Positions 1 through 6,649 of a stretch of 11,275 nucleotides of DNA are shown here, piece by piece. Both the position numbers and the translations under genes were made by a program. The notes under the pieces were generated by a model. It made no database searches and was not told the DNA's origin. It saw only the letters and a list, made by a program, of their open reading frames with translations. The stretch covers positions 1-11,275 of the forward strand of contig USAL01000057.1 in the NCBI GenBank assembly GCA_900552545.1. The letters are read 5' to 3'. Each line of letters opens with the position of its first letter. Position 1 is the first letter of the stretch. The DNA comes from an uncultured Sutterella sp. (lineage in GTDB: Bacteria > Pseudomonadota > Gammaproteobacteria > Burkholderiales > Burkholderiaceae_F).

Positions 1-309
1 CAGCAGCAGCGCGTTGCCATCGCCCGCGCGCTTGCCATGGATCCGGTGTGCATGCTCTTTGACGAGCCCACCTCGGCCCTTGACCCCGAGATGATCAATG
101 AAGTGCTCGACGTGATGGTGACGCTTGCCAAGGACGGCATGACGATGATGGTGGTCACCCACGAAATGGGCTTTGCCCGCAAGGTGGCCGATCACGTCAT
201 CTTCATGGATGCCGGGCAGATCATCGAGAACCTGCCCGGCGAGGAGTTCTTCAATTCGCCGCACACCGACCGCGCGCAGAAGTTCCTCTCGAAGATCCTC
301 AATCACTAA
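1..309 (+). CDS. gltL: Glutamate/aspartate ABC transporter ATP-binding protein, C-terminal part (left-truncated by window)
   Basis: This is the cytoplasmic ATPase of a polar amino-acid importer; it powers uptake through GltJ/GltK-type permeases fed by a periplasmic binding protein. The frame is already open at base 1, so the start and Walker A lie outside the window. Visible in order are the end of the signature region (QQQRVAIARAL), Walker B with catalytic glutamate (MLFDEP), the D-loop (SALDP) and the switch histidine (VVTHEMGFA). The C-terminus (FLSKILNH, then TAA) closely resembles the end of E. coli GltL as I remember it, so I prefer gltL to the paralogues glnQ or hisP. A strong terminator follows, so this is probably the last gene of its operon. 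A permease relict of the same transporter type lies about 1.3 kb downstream. Function is near certain; the exact substrate is inferred. Confidence 0.88.
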   Translation, partial: QQQRVAIARALAMDPVCMLFDEPTSALDPEMINEVLDVMVTLAKDGMTMMVVTHEMGFARKVADHVIFMDAGQIIENLPGEEFFNSPHTDRAQKFLSKILNH

Positions 310-360
310 CGGGTCGATCTCCCGGGAAACGACGCACGTACGACGCTTTTTTCGGGGCAT

Positions 361-400
361 AAAAAAGGGAGTTGCCACAGTCTGGCAGCTCCCCTTTTTT
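361..400. terminator. Bidirectional intrinsic terminator between gltL and the peroxidase gene
   Basis: Arms 367-377 and 383-393 form an 11-bp stem with one G-U pair and a 5-base loop. Six A residues precede it and six T residues follow it, so it can terminate transcription from both strands. It lies 51 bases after the gltL stop and 36 bases beyond the end of the convergent peroxidase gene, and so serves both. Confidence 0.9.
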
Positions 401-436
401 ATTCTCATGGCCCCTGACGGGGGCTTTCAGGATGGA

Positions 437-1441
437 TTACTTCTTCGCCCAGGGATCAAACTTGGGCGTGTTGGGACCCGAAGGCGGCAGCACCGGATAC
501 TCGATCTTGGGCTGATCGCCCGTGAGGGTCTGCAGGAAGGCCGTGATGTCCTTGATTTCCTGCTCGGTGTAGCGCTTTCCGAGCTGCAGGTCGCCCATGA
601 TCGCGACGGACTCCTCAAGCGACCAGACGGCGCCGTCATGGAAGTACGGATAGGTGAGCTCAACGTTGCGCAGCATCGGCACCTTGAAGGTCATGCGGTC
701 CTGATCGCGTCCGGAGATGGCCTTGACGCCTTCGGCGGTGTTGGTCGTCTCATAGGGACGCACGACGCCCATCTTCTGGAAGGACTGGCCGCCTAACTGC
801 GCGCCGTTGTGGCAGATCGTGCAGCCCGAGCTCTTGAAGAGGTTGTAGCCGTTGAGTTCCTGCGCGGTGATGGCCTTCTTGTCGCCCTTGAGCCACTAAT
901 CAAAGCGTGCGTTGGGGGTCACGAGCGTACGTTCGAATTCGGCCATGGCGTCCGTGATGCGCTTGATGTCGACCTTGGAGTCGCCGAAGGCCTTTTCAAA
1001 GTAGGGCGCATAGCCCGGAATCGAGGCGATCACCTTGACAGCCATCTCATGGGTGGAGGCCATTTCAAGCGGATTGGCGATGGGGCCTGCGGCCTGCTCG
1101 GCGAGCGTCTTCGCGCGGCCGTCCCAGAACTGGGCAATCTGGCCGAAGGAGTTGAGCACGGTGGGCGAGTTGATCGGGCCCTTCTGCCAACGGTCGCCGA
1201 CCGAGGTCTGAAGGTTGTCGACGCCGCCCGTGGCAAGGTTGTGGCAGCTGTTGCAGGAAATAAAGCCCGAACGCGACAGGCGCGGTTCGAAGAAGAGCAT
1301 CTTGCCGAGTTCAACAAGGGCAGGATTCTTCACTTCGACCGGTTCGATCGGATCGACGGGCTCGGCGGCCTGGACGGCGCCGGCAAACGAAAGGATGGCT
1401 GCGGCGCAGACGAAGGCGGTCTTGTGGGCAGTCTTGTTCAT
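437..1441 (-). pseudogene. ccp: Di-heme cytochrome c peroxidase, split by an in-frame amber stop
   Basis: The family reduces hydrogen peroxide in the periplasm using electrons from small c-type cytochromes. The frame is 334 codons, normal for the family. Residues 1-25 look like a Sec signal (hydrophobic core, cleavage after AVQA). Heme-binding CXXCH motifs are CNSCH (63-67) and CTICH (207-211). The C-terminal half has the family block FKVPMLRNVELTYPYFHDG. Codon 182 is TAG (bases 896-898, - strand), between RFD and WLKGDKKAI, where relatives usually carry Lys or Gln; the frame is otherwise intact on both sides. Translation would stop before the second heme. I chose the ATG at 1441 because AAAGGAGAG lies 7 bases upstream; an in-frame TTG at 1465 is less likely. 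One base change would explain the stop. TAG ends three other genes or remnants here, so recoding is unlikely. A sequencing error is possible. Confidence 0.88.
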
Positions 1442-1448
1442 GTTCGTG

Positions 1449-1457
1449 CTCTCCTTT
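1449..1457 (-). promoter_or_regulatory. Ribosome binding site fixing the peroxidase start
   Basis: On the - strand AAAGGAGAG is 7 bases before ATG 1441. This decides the start in favour of the ATG over the upstream in-frame TTG at 1465. Confidence 0.75.
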
Positions 1458-1467
1458 AGGGACAAAG

Positions 1468-1580
1468 GGCGTTTCTTTGAAAACGCCAGGAAACTTAATG
1501 CTTCCTTAAAAATCCTACTAAAGGACTAGACATTTCGTCCAATACTAATTTCCTACCCGTGCCATAGGGCATGCCTATGG
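1468..1580 (-). promoter_or_regulatory. Peroxidase upstream region with two inverted repeats
   Basis: Two perfect inverted repeats lie upstream of the peroxidase gene. One has arms GGCGTTT (1468-1474) and AAACGCC (1481-1487) with a 6-base spacer, 27-46 bases upstream of the ATG; it would fold in the leader mRNA. The other has arms CCATAGG (1562-1568) and CCTATGG (1574-1580) with a 5-base spacer and could be an operator. A TTGGAC that could act as a -35 (1537-1542, - strand) lies between them, but no well-spaced -10 box stands out. I see no convincing FNR box (TTGAT-N4-ATCAA). The roles are inference. Confidence 0.35.
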
Positions 1581-1629
1581 TCTTGCGAAAGTCTGTCTTG
1601 CGCCCTGTTCGGAAAGCTTGCGACCATTC

Positions 1630-1782
1630 ACGAAAGAGCTCAAGCGCTTGCGCAACATTCCGCTCATCGTGCAGATCTTCGCGTGGTACTTCGTCGTCCC
1701 CGAATTCATCCCCCGGTGCAAGGACTGGATGACCACGGTCGAGCCGGTTTACGCGCAGTTGCCGACGGCCTTCAACAAGGTC
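1630..1782 (+). pseudogene. Relict of a GltJ/HisM-type amino-acid ABC permease
   Basis: In the frame starting at 1618, the stretch LRNIPLIVQIFAWYFVVPE followed by FIP and DWMTTVEP matches the conserved part of glutamate/aspartate permease GltJ (E. coli has a similar FRNVPLIVQFFTWYLVIPELLP, from memory). Only about 45-50 codons are recognisable, roughly one membrane segment and the loop after it. The upstream codons do not continue the family, there is no plausible start, and the downstream sequence (KAPDGRKKSP onwards) is unrelated. It cannot make a working permease. It lies on the same strand as gltL and about 1.3 kb downstream of it, so it is probably debris from a duplication or rearrangement of the neighbouring glt operon. 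Boundaries are approximate. Confidence 0.7.
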
Positions 1783-1812
1783 TGCTCCGAGCACAAAGCA
1801 CCCGACGGGCGC

Positions 1813-1845
1813 AAAAAATCCCCGCCGGAACTCCTGCGCGGGAAT
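1813..1845 (-). terminator. Intrinsic terminator downstream of the TenA-like gene
   Basis: Read on the - strand, ATTCCCGC (1838-1845) pairs with GCGGGGAT (1818-1825), 8 bp with one G-U pair and a 12-base loop, followed directly by a run of T (1813-1818 on the + strand is AAAAAA). It is about 100 bases after the TenA-like stop codon. Confidence 0.65.
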
Positions 1846-1941
1846 TGTTTTGCCTTCTTTCTTTTTTGCCTTCTTCCTTATTGGCCGTTAGCACCGACCG
1901 CTTCCCGTTTGCCTTCTGCAAAGGGGCGCGACGCAGGGGGC

Positions 1942-2706
1942 CTAGCGGGATTTTTTAGGCGCGGCGTGCACAGCCGCCTCAAAGAGCATCCATTCGTACC
2001 AACAGCCCGCGGCGAAGATGTCAGTCATGCGCGCGCGGACCTTGGGGGTCTCGCGCTCTGCAAGCTTGTCAGCCAAGGCAATGATGCTTCGCGCCGAAGC
2101 GGCGGCCGCTTCCGTTCCCATCGGCTCGACCCATTCGCGGTACGGATTGCCCTCGATTCTGGCCGCCGGCCGCAGGGCACGGGCGAATTCGTCCCAAATC
2201 CAGAAGCAGGGAATTGCCGAGACGACAGCCACGGCAAGGCTCTTGTCCTCGGCATAGGTCGACTCATAGTGCATGTAGCCCGCCAAAGCAGGCACCACCT
2301 CTGCTGTTGCAGGCGCAGAGCCCGCAGGAAAGCGCTCGGCGTAGTCCTTGGTCCAAGAGTGCAGGTCGCGCGTTTCGCGTGCCCACTGTAAAAACCGTGC
2401 GGCGTCCTCTGTGAAGCCCGCCTCGCGCTTGAGGCGCGCTCCGATTTCATCGAGCACCCGCGCGTAGTTCTCAAGGTAGGAAAGATTCATCCGCAGGTAA
2501 AAGCCGAACGCCTCCGCTGTCAGCGTTCCCGCATAGGCGCCCGTCACGAAGGGATGTCGCTTGACGGCTTCAAGCGCGCTTTCAGCGGCCGCAAGAGCCG
2601 CGCTGCTCCAGCGTTCGTCCCTGCCCCCTGCCGCCGCAGCCGGCGCCGTCGGGCCGATAAAAGCCGCCGCGCCAGCGACAAGAAGAAGTACTCGACGCGT
2701 GATCAT
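1942..2706 (-). CDS. Exported TenA/thiaminase-II-family protein
   Basis: TenA enzymes are usually cytosolic and hydrolyse thiamine breakdown products such as aminopyrimidines for vitamin B1 salvage. This 254-residue protein has the family landmarks after an N-terminal extension: HPFVTGAYAGTL (51-62), FYLRMNLSYLENYARVL (69-85), IPCFWIWDE (165-173) and YEWMLFEA (237-244). By comparison with B. subtilis TenA (from memory), the catalytic Cys135 matches C167, Glu205 matches E238 and Tyr47 matches Y77, while the substrate-binding Asp44 matches N74. Residues 1-26 form an export signal: MITRR, a hydrophobic stretch, then APAAAA. The twin arginine hints at Tat, but Sec fits as well. I chose ATG 2706 because GGGAG lies 8 bases upstream; an in-frame ATG at 2721 lacks such a site. 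No other thiamine gene is visible nearby. The family is secure; export is likely; activity is uncertain. Confidence 0.85.
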   Translation of the reverse strand: MITRRVLLLVAGAAAFIGPTAPAAAAGGRDERWSSAALAAAESALEAVKRHPFVTGAYAGTLTAEAFGFYLRMNLSYLENYARVLDEIGARLKREAGFTEDAARFLQWARETRDLHSWTKDYAERFPAGSAPATAEVVPALAGYMHYESTYAEDKSLAVAVVSAIPCFWIWDEFARALRPAARIEGNPYREWVEPMGTEAAAASARSIIALADKLAERETPKVRARMTDIFAAGCWYEWMLFEAAVHAAPKKSR

Positions 2707-2729
2707 GTTTTTTGCTCCCATCGCTTTGT

Positions 2730-2747
2730 TCGGCCGAATTCGGCCGA
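2730..2747. repeat. 18-bp perfect palindrome upstream of the TenA-like gene
   Basis: TCGGCCGAATTCGGCCGA reads the same on both strands and is built of two TCGGCCGA units meeting at the central AATT. It lies 24-41 bases upstream of the TenA-like ATG, between that gene and the arginase-family remnant. It could be an operator or a hairpin in the leader. No T-run follows, so a terminator is unlikely. Confidence 0.6.
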
Positions 2748-2791
2748 GGATCCCTAAGCCGCAGGCGCCGTCCTGAGTGCGCCTTCTTTTC

Positions 2792-3391
2792 CTACTCTTC
2801 GGTCAGAACGCCGAGTCTAGCAAAGAGCCCGGCGAGCCTTTCCTCGTCACAGGGCAGGTATTCGGCGATCGTCAGCCCCGCGAAACTGCTCGCGGCGGCA
2901 ACGGCCGCGAGGATGTTTTCAATCTCGGCGATGCGCATGCGCCCGCCGCCCGAGCCGTCGCCCGTGAGCTGAGGGTTGGCGAAGTAGGTCGAGTGAAAGT
3001 GCGCAGGATCAAGCACGTCGATGTCAAAGTGCACGGACACATGCTTAAGGCGCCCGGCAAAGGCGCCACATCCTCGGGCACTGCAAGCGGCCCTGCACCG
3101 GAGCTCTGCACTCGGTAGTTGACGCCGAGCTCCTCGACCGTCTTCTTCTGGTAGTCGAGCCCCCCTGCAGGCCCACGTACATGAGCCGCTTGGGCACATG
3201 CGCGGCAATGGCCTGCTGCGCGGCGCAGATTCCGCCGAGCACGGGAACTTCCACCTTCACCCACGGCTGGGCGGGATTGTCGAGGAGCATGCACGCAAGC
3301 AGCTTCGCGCCGAGATAGTAGGTGTCCCCCCCCCTTGAAACATGATCGGGGTACAAAAGCCGGATGGTCTTCTTTTTCCTGTTGCTCTCCT
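2792..3391 (-). pseudogene. Arginase-family (ureohydrolase fold) gene remnant: lost start, two frameshifts, missing core
   Basis: Arginase-family proteins are Mn-dependent hydrolases of guanidino or related compounds. Three frames carry pieces of one protein: LLYPDHVS, DTYYLGAKLL and RLMYVGLQG (3380 to about 3166); LDYQKKTVEELGVNYRVQ (about 3160 to 3070); and HVSVHFDIDVLDP, STYFANPQLTGDGSGGG and TIAEYLPCDEERL (about 3065 to 2792). DIDVLDP is the second metal-binding motif. The frame breaks at a run of six C (3160-3165) and again near 3062-3067. A good ribosome site, AGGAG (3387-3391), stands 6 bases before AGG (3378-3380) where ATG is expected, so the start codon seems lost by one base change; a stop lies in frame just upstream. 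I find no DAHPD-like first metal motif, and the remnant spans only about 196 codons against about 280-300 for relatives, so about 100 residues are deleted. Substrate unknown. Confidence 0.82.
3326..3334 (+). repeat. Homopolymer C9 tract (G9 in the coding sense of the arginase remnant)
   Basis: Nine consecutive C lie within the first codons of the arginase-family remnant, encoding part of HVSRGGDTYY. The frames before and after it agree, so this tract itself is currently in phase. Such runs slip easily during replication. Confidence 0.9.
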
Positions 3392-3481
3392 AAAACAATC
3401 AGGCGCCCTTTGCTGCCGGTGCTCTCAAGCAGCACGACAAGGCCTTCCCGCCCGGCCGGACGAGAAGGCTTGAGGGGACAA

Positions 3482-4942
3482 TCAGGCCCCGATGTGCTCG
3501 CGGATGAAGCGCTTGACGGCCTCTGCGTCAACATCCATCACCGTCACCTTCTGCGGGCGCGACTCAATGCCTTCGTAGGCGGCGGGAACGGCCGGATCCT
3601 CGCCCGTGGCCTCACGGATCGTCTCGGCAAACTTGGCCGCAAGTGCGGTCTCAAGAACGAGCATCTTCACGCCCGCACGCTTTTTTGTGCGCGCGGCGTT
3701 CAAGCCGTCGGCCGTATGCGGATCAATCATCACCTTTTCGGACTGCCAGAGTTCGGCAATCGTCTTCAAGCGATCGGCATGGGTACTGCGCGAGGCGGTA
3801 AAGCCGCTTGCCTTCACCGCAGCCATCTCTTCGGCACCAAGCGTAAAGCCGCCCTCGGAAGCGACCGCCCCCCAGAGCTCGCGCACGCGCTCAGGGCTGC
3901 GGCCCACGATGTCGTAGATGTAGCGCTCGAAGTTGCTTGCCTTCGAAATATCCATCGAGGGCGAGCTCGTCACGAACGTATGCGCGGCGTCGCGAACGCG
4001 GTAGGTGCCTGTCGTAAAGAACTCGTAGAGCACGTCGTTTTCGTTGGTGGCAACGACGAGCTGCCCGATCGGAAGGCCCATCTGCTTGGCGATCCAACCT
4101 GCGAGGATGTCGCCGAAGTTGCCCGAGGGCACCGAGAAGTCGATGCGCTCGTCGGGGCTTTCGGCCGCCGCAAGCCATCCCTTGAAGTAGTAGACGACCT
4201 GCGCGGAGATGCGCGCCCAGTTGATCGAATTGACCGTGCCGATATGGCACGCGTTCTTGAAGGCAGCGTCGCGGCTGCAGGCCTTGACGATGTCCTGCGC
4301 GTCGTCAAAGGCGCCGCGCACGGCGATGTTGAAGATGTTATCGTCGGCAAGCGAATACATCTGCGCGCGCTGAAAGGCGCTCATGCGCCCGTCGGGCGAG
4401 AGCATGAAGACGCGGATGCCCCGACGGCCGCGCATGGCATATTCCGCGGCCGACCCGGTGTCGCCCGAGGTGGCGCCCAGAATGTTGAGCTCGGTGCCGC
4501 GGTCGGCCAGAAGCATCTCAAAGAGCCCGCCCAGGTACTGCATCGCCATGTCCTTGAAGGCAAGCGTGGGACCGTTGGAAAGCGACAGGAGCCCATAGGC
4601 GCCGCCCTCGATCCAATGCACGGGCGTGATTGCGGCTGCATCGTCCTCTGCGCGACCGTTGCAGAAGCGCTCGGGCACGTACGTTGCCGCCAGCAGGCGC
4701 TTGAGGCGCTCGGGGTCGATGTCGGTTGCAAAAAGCCGCATCACCTCAAAGGCAAGCTCAGCGTAGGAGAGCTTCTTCCAGCTCCAGAGCGTGTCGCGGT
4801 CGACCTGCGGATAGCGCACCGGCAGAAAGAGTCCGCCGTCGTCGGCAAGGCCCGCGAGGACGATGTCGCTGTAGCCCGCACCCTGGGCCTGGCCTCGGGT
4901 GGAGACGTAGGTCATCGGTTCAATGGTTTTCTGGTTTTGCAT
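3482..4942 (-). CDS. thrC: Threonine synthase
   Basis: This PLP enzyme converts O-phosphohomoserine to threonine, the last step of the pathway, in the cytoplasm. The 486-residue length fits the long bacterial/fungal form. The N-terminal family signature YVSTRG is at 12-17, the PLP-binding lysine is K130 in GPTLAFKD, ATSGDTG (157-163) is the phosphate-binding loop, and SGNFGD (273-278) is a further conserved loop. The frame is intact and ends in TGA. Many relatives begin directly at the equivalent of residue 10-11 (M-YVSTRG), so Met10 is an alternative start. Neither start has a clear ribosome site; I kept the longer frame. It starts 60 bases after the hom stop with no terminator between, so it is probably cotranscribed and may depend on hom for expression. 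A GC-rich imperfect hairpin follows (3449-3476 region) without a T-run. Confidence 0.95.
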   Translation of the reverse strand: MQNQKTIEPMTYVSTRGQAQGAGYSDIVLAGLADDGGLFLPVRYPQVDRDTLWSWKKLSYAELAFEVMRLFATDIDPERLKRLLAATYVPERFCNGRAEDDAAAITPVHWIEGGAYGLLSLSNGPTLAFKDMAMQYLGGLFEMLLADRGTELNILGATSGDTGSAAEYAMRGRRGIRVFMLSPDGRMSAFQRAQMYSLADDNIFNIAVRGAFDDAQDIVKACSRDAAFKNACHIGTVNSINWARISAQVVYYFKGWLAAAESPDERIDFSVPSGNFGDILAGWIAKQMGLPIGQLVVATNENDVLYEFFTTGTYRVRDAAHTFVTSSPSMDISKASNFERYIYDIVGRSPERVRELWGAVASEGGFTLGAEEMAAVKASGFTASRSTHADRLKTIAELWQSEKVMIDPHTADGLNAARTKKRAGVKMLVLETALAAKFAETIREATGEDPAVPAAYEGIESRPQKVTVMDVDAEAVKRFIREHIGA

Positions 4943-5002
4943 CGCAATGTTCGATTCTTGTTGGATGAAGGCCGCTCGTTTTCAGGCCGCCTTCACCGCA
5001 CT

Positions 5003-6322
5003 TTAGTTCATCTCTTCCTTTCGGAGCATCACCACGCGCCCGTGGACGTGATCGAGCGCTTCGATGGCGGCGATGGCGCGTCTGACGCGCCCGTCAACCG
5101 CGCTGTGGGTAAGGATCACGATCTCGGTGCTCTCTTCGCCCGGAGCGGATCCCCTCTGCACCATGGTTGCAATGGAGATGTCGTTTTCGGCAAAGATGCG
5201 CGCGATGTCGGCCAAAACGCCCGGACGGTCGGCAACGCCGATGCGCAGGTAGTAGGAGCTCACGGTCTCGTCCATCGGCAGCCACACCGTCTCGCCCTGG
5301 GGGCCCATGGCGGCCATGCGCTGCGAGAGGTGCGCGGGCTCGACGCGCTTGCCGCGCAGCAGCCGCGCGATGTCGACGAGGTCGGCGATCACGGCCGAGG
5401 CCGTGGGTTCGGCACCGGCGCCGCGCCCGTGATAAAGGGTCGTGCCGACGGCGTCGCCCTTGACCACGACGGCATTCATCACGCCTTCGACGTTGGCCAT
5501 CAGGCGGCGCTTCGGGACAAGGGCCGGATGCACGCGCAGCTCGATTCCCTTTTCAGTGCGCTTGGTGATGCCAAGAAGCTTGATGCGGTAGCCGAACTCC
5601 TCGGCGTACTCGATGTCTTCGGCCGCAAGGTGGTTGATGCCTTCGACCGTGGCGGCCTTGAAGTTCACAGGCGTATGAAATGCCAGCGCGCTCAGAAGCG
5701 TGATCTTGTGCGCGGCGTCGATGCCTTCGATGTCAAAGGTCGGATCGGCTTCGGCGTAGCCAAGCTTCTGCGCCTGCGCGAGGGCTTCGTCAAAGGAGAT
5801 GCCCTTTTCACGCATCGTGGTGAGAATGAAGTTGCTCGTGCCGTTGATGATGCCCACCACCCACTCGATGCGGTTGGCGGCAAGCCCCTCGCGCAGCGCC
5901 TTGATGATGGGAATGCCGCCAGCGACGGCCGCCTCAAAGGCGACGACCACGCCCGCGCGCTGCGCGGCCTCGAAGATCTCGTTGCCGTGAAGCGCCAGAA
6001 GCGCCTTGTTGGCCGTGACGACGTGCTTGCCCGCGGCGATGGCCTCAAGCACCAGCGTACGGGCGGGTTCAATGCCGCCCATCACCTCGACCACGACGTC
6101 GATGTCGGGGTCGTGCGCAAGCGAGAGCACATCGTTGGTGACGGCCACATCGGCGTCGAGCTGCCCGCGGGCGCGCTCAAGATTGCGGCAGGCGACGGTC
6201 TTTACCACCAGGCGCGAGCCCGTTGCCGCCTGCAGATCCTTGGCGTTGCGCTTTAAGACGGCATACGTGCCGCCGCCCACCGTCCCGAGCCCTGCCAGCC
6301 CGATCTGAATGACTTCCTTCAT
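5003..6322 (-). CDS. hom: Homoserine dehydrogenase with C-terminal ACT domain
   Basis: It reduces aspartate semialdehyde to homoserine with NAD(P)H, feeding threonine, methionine and isoleucine synthesis in the cytoplasm. The protein has 439 residues, typical of the monofunctional enzyme. The nucleotide-binding loop is GLAGLGTVGGG (8-18). NKALLA around K106 lies at the cofactor/active site, and EADPTFDIEGIDAAHK (191-206) is the catalytic signature ending in the conserved lysine. The C-terminal ACT domain begins near YYLRIGVADRPGVLADIA and suggests feedback control by threonine, as is known in this family. An in-frame TGA lies 6 bases upstream of ATG 6322, which rules out a longer start; the ribosome site is weak. 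It lies between alaC (327-base gap) and thrC (60-base gap), an order I associate with betaproteobacteria. There is no aspartokinase fusion. Confidence 0.96.
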   Translation of the reverse strand: MKEVIQIGLAGLGTVGGGTYAVLKRNAKDLQAATGSRLVVKTVACRNLERARGQLDADVAVTNDVLSLAHDPDIDVVVEVMGGIEPARTLVLEAIAAGKHVVTANKALLALHGNEIFEAAQRAGVVVAFEAAVAGGIPIIKALREGLAANRIEWVVGIINGTSNFILTTMREKGISFDEALAQAQKLGYAEADPTFDIEGIDAAHKITLLSALAFHTPVNFKAATVEGINHLAAEDIEYAEEFGYRIKLLGITKRTEKGIELRVHPALVPKRRLMANVEGVMNAVVVKGDAVGTTLYHGRGAGAEPTASAVIADLVDIARLLRGKRVEPAHLSQRMAAMGPQGETVWLPMDETVSSYYLRIGVADRPGVLADIARIFAENDISIATMVQRGSAPGEESTEIVILTHSAVDGRVRRAIAAIEALDHVHGRVVMLRKEEMN

Positions 6323-6649
6323 GCTTCATGAGGCGCGAAAAGGGTTTCAAAAAATCCTTCCGGCGCCCTCCTCCTCTTGTCGTTGTTGATTGAAAGCTCA
6401 ATCGGGGAAAATCGGTGATTCGCTTCCGCTGGCTCTTCCCAAAGAAGCCGCAGAAGGAAAAACAAAGGAAAAAATTAAGGGCAAAAAACGGGACGCGAGC
6501 CGCCAAAAAGATCTCGGACGAAAAGCCCTCAAACAAACAGCTCTCGGAGGCCGGGTCCTTGATCGGCTGCCGCCGTCCCGCCCTGTCACAAAGACGGAGC
6601 GAGGAGCACGCCGCACGCCAGGCGCGGACGCCCCTTGCCCATGATTGAC
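6323..6649 (-). promoter_or_regulatory. 327-base alaC-hom intergenic region with an inverted repeat
   Basis: No convincing gene is present; the longest frames are low-complexity shadows rich in Arg and Ser. On the hom strand there are several T-rich tracts around 6450-6495. An inverted repeat GATTGA-N4-TCAATC (6388-6403) lies 66-81 bases upstream of hom, with a purine-rich AGGAGGAGGG just downstream. No clear -35/-10 pair or GC stem plus T-run is visible. The length suggests that hom has its own promoter or leader rather than relying only on alaC transcription. I see no run of threonine or isoleucine codons that would mark a leader-peptide attenuator. Confidence 0.4.

Noticed and set aside
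896..898. Amber codon read as pyrrolysine or a recoded amino acid
   Set aside because: TAG also ends alaC, the TenA-like gene and the ATPase remnant, and peroxidases of this family are not known to need a special residue here.
3449..3476. Hairpin after thrC as an intrinsic terminator
   Set aside because: The arms pair imperfectly and no T-run follows on the - strand.
3335..6256. 973-codon + strand reading frame antisense to thrC and hom
   Set aside because: It mirrors two intact, well-conserved genes in GC-rich DNA. Its product is rich in His, Arg, Gly and Asp without family resemblance, a typical shadow.
6398..6616. 72-codon - strand frame in the alaC-hom gap
   Set aside because: Arg/Ser-rich, no ribosome site, no homology seen. 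More likely leader DNA.
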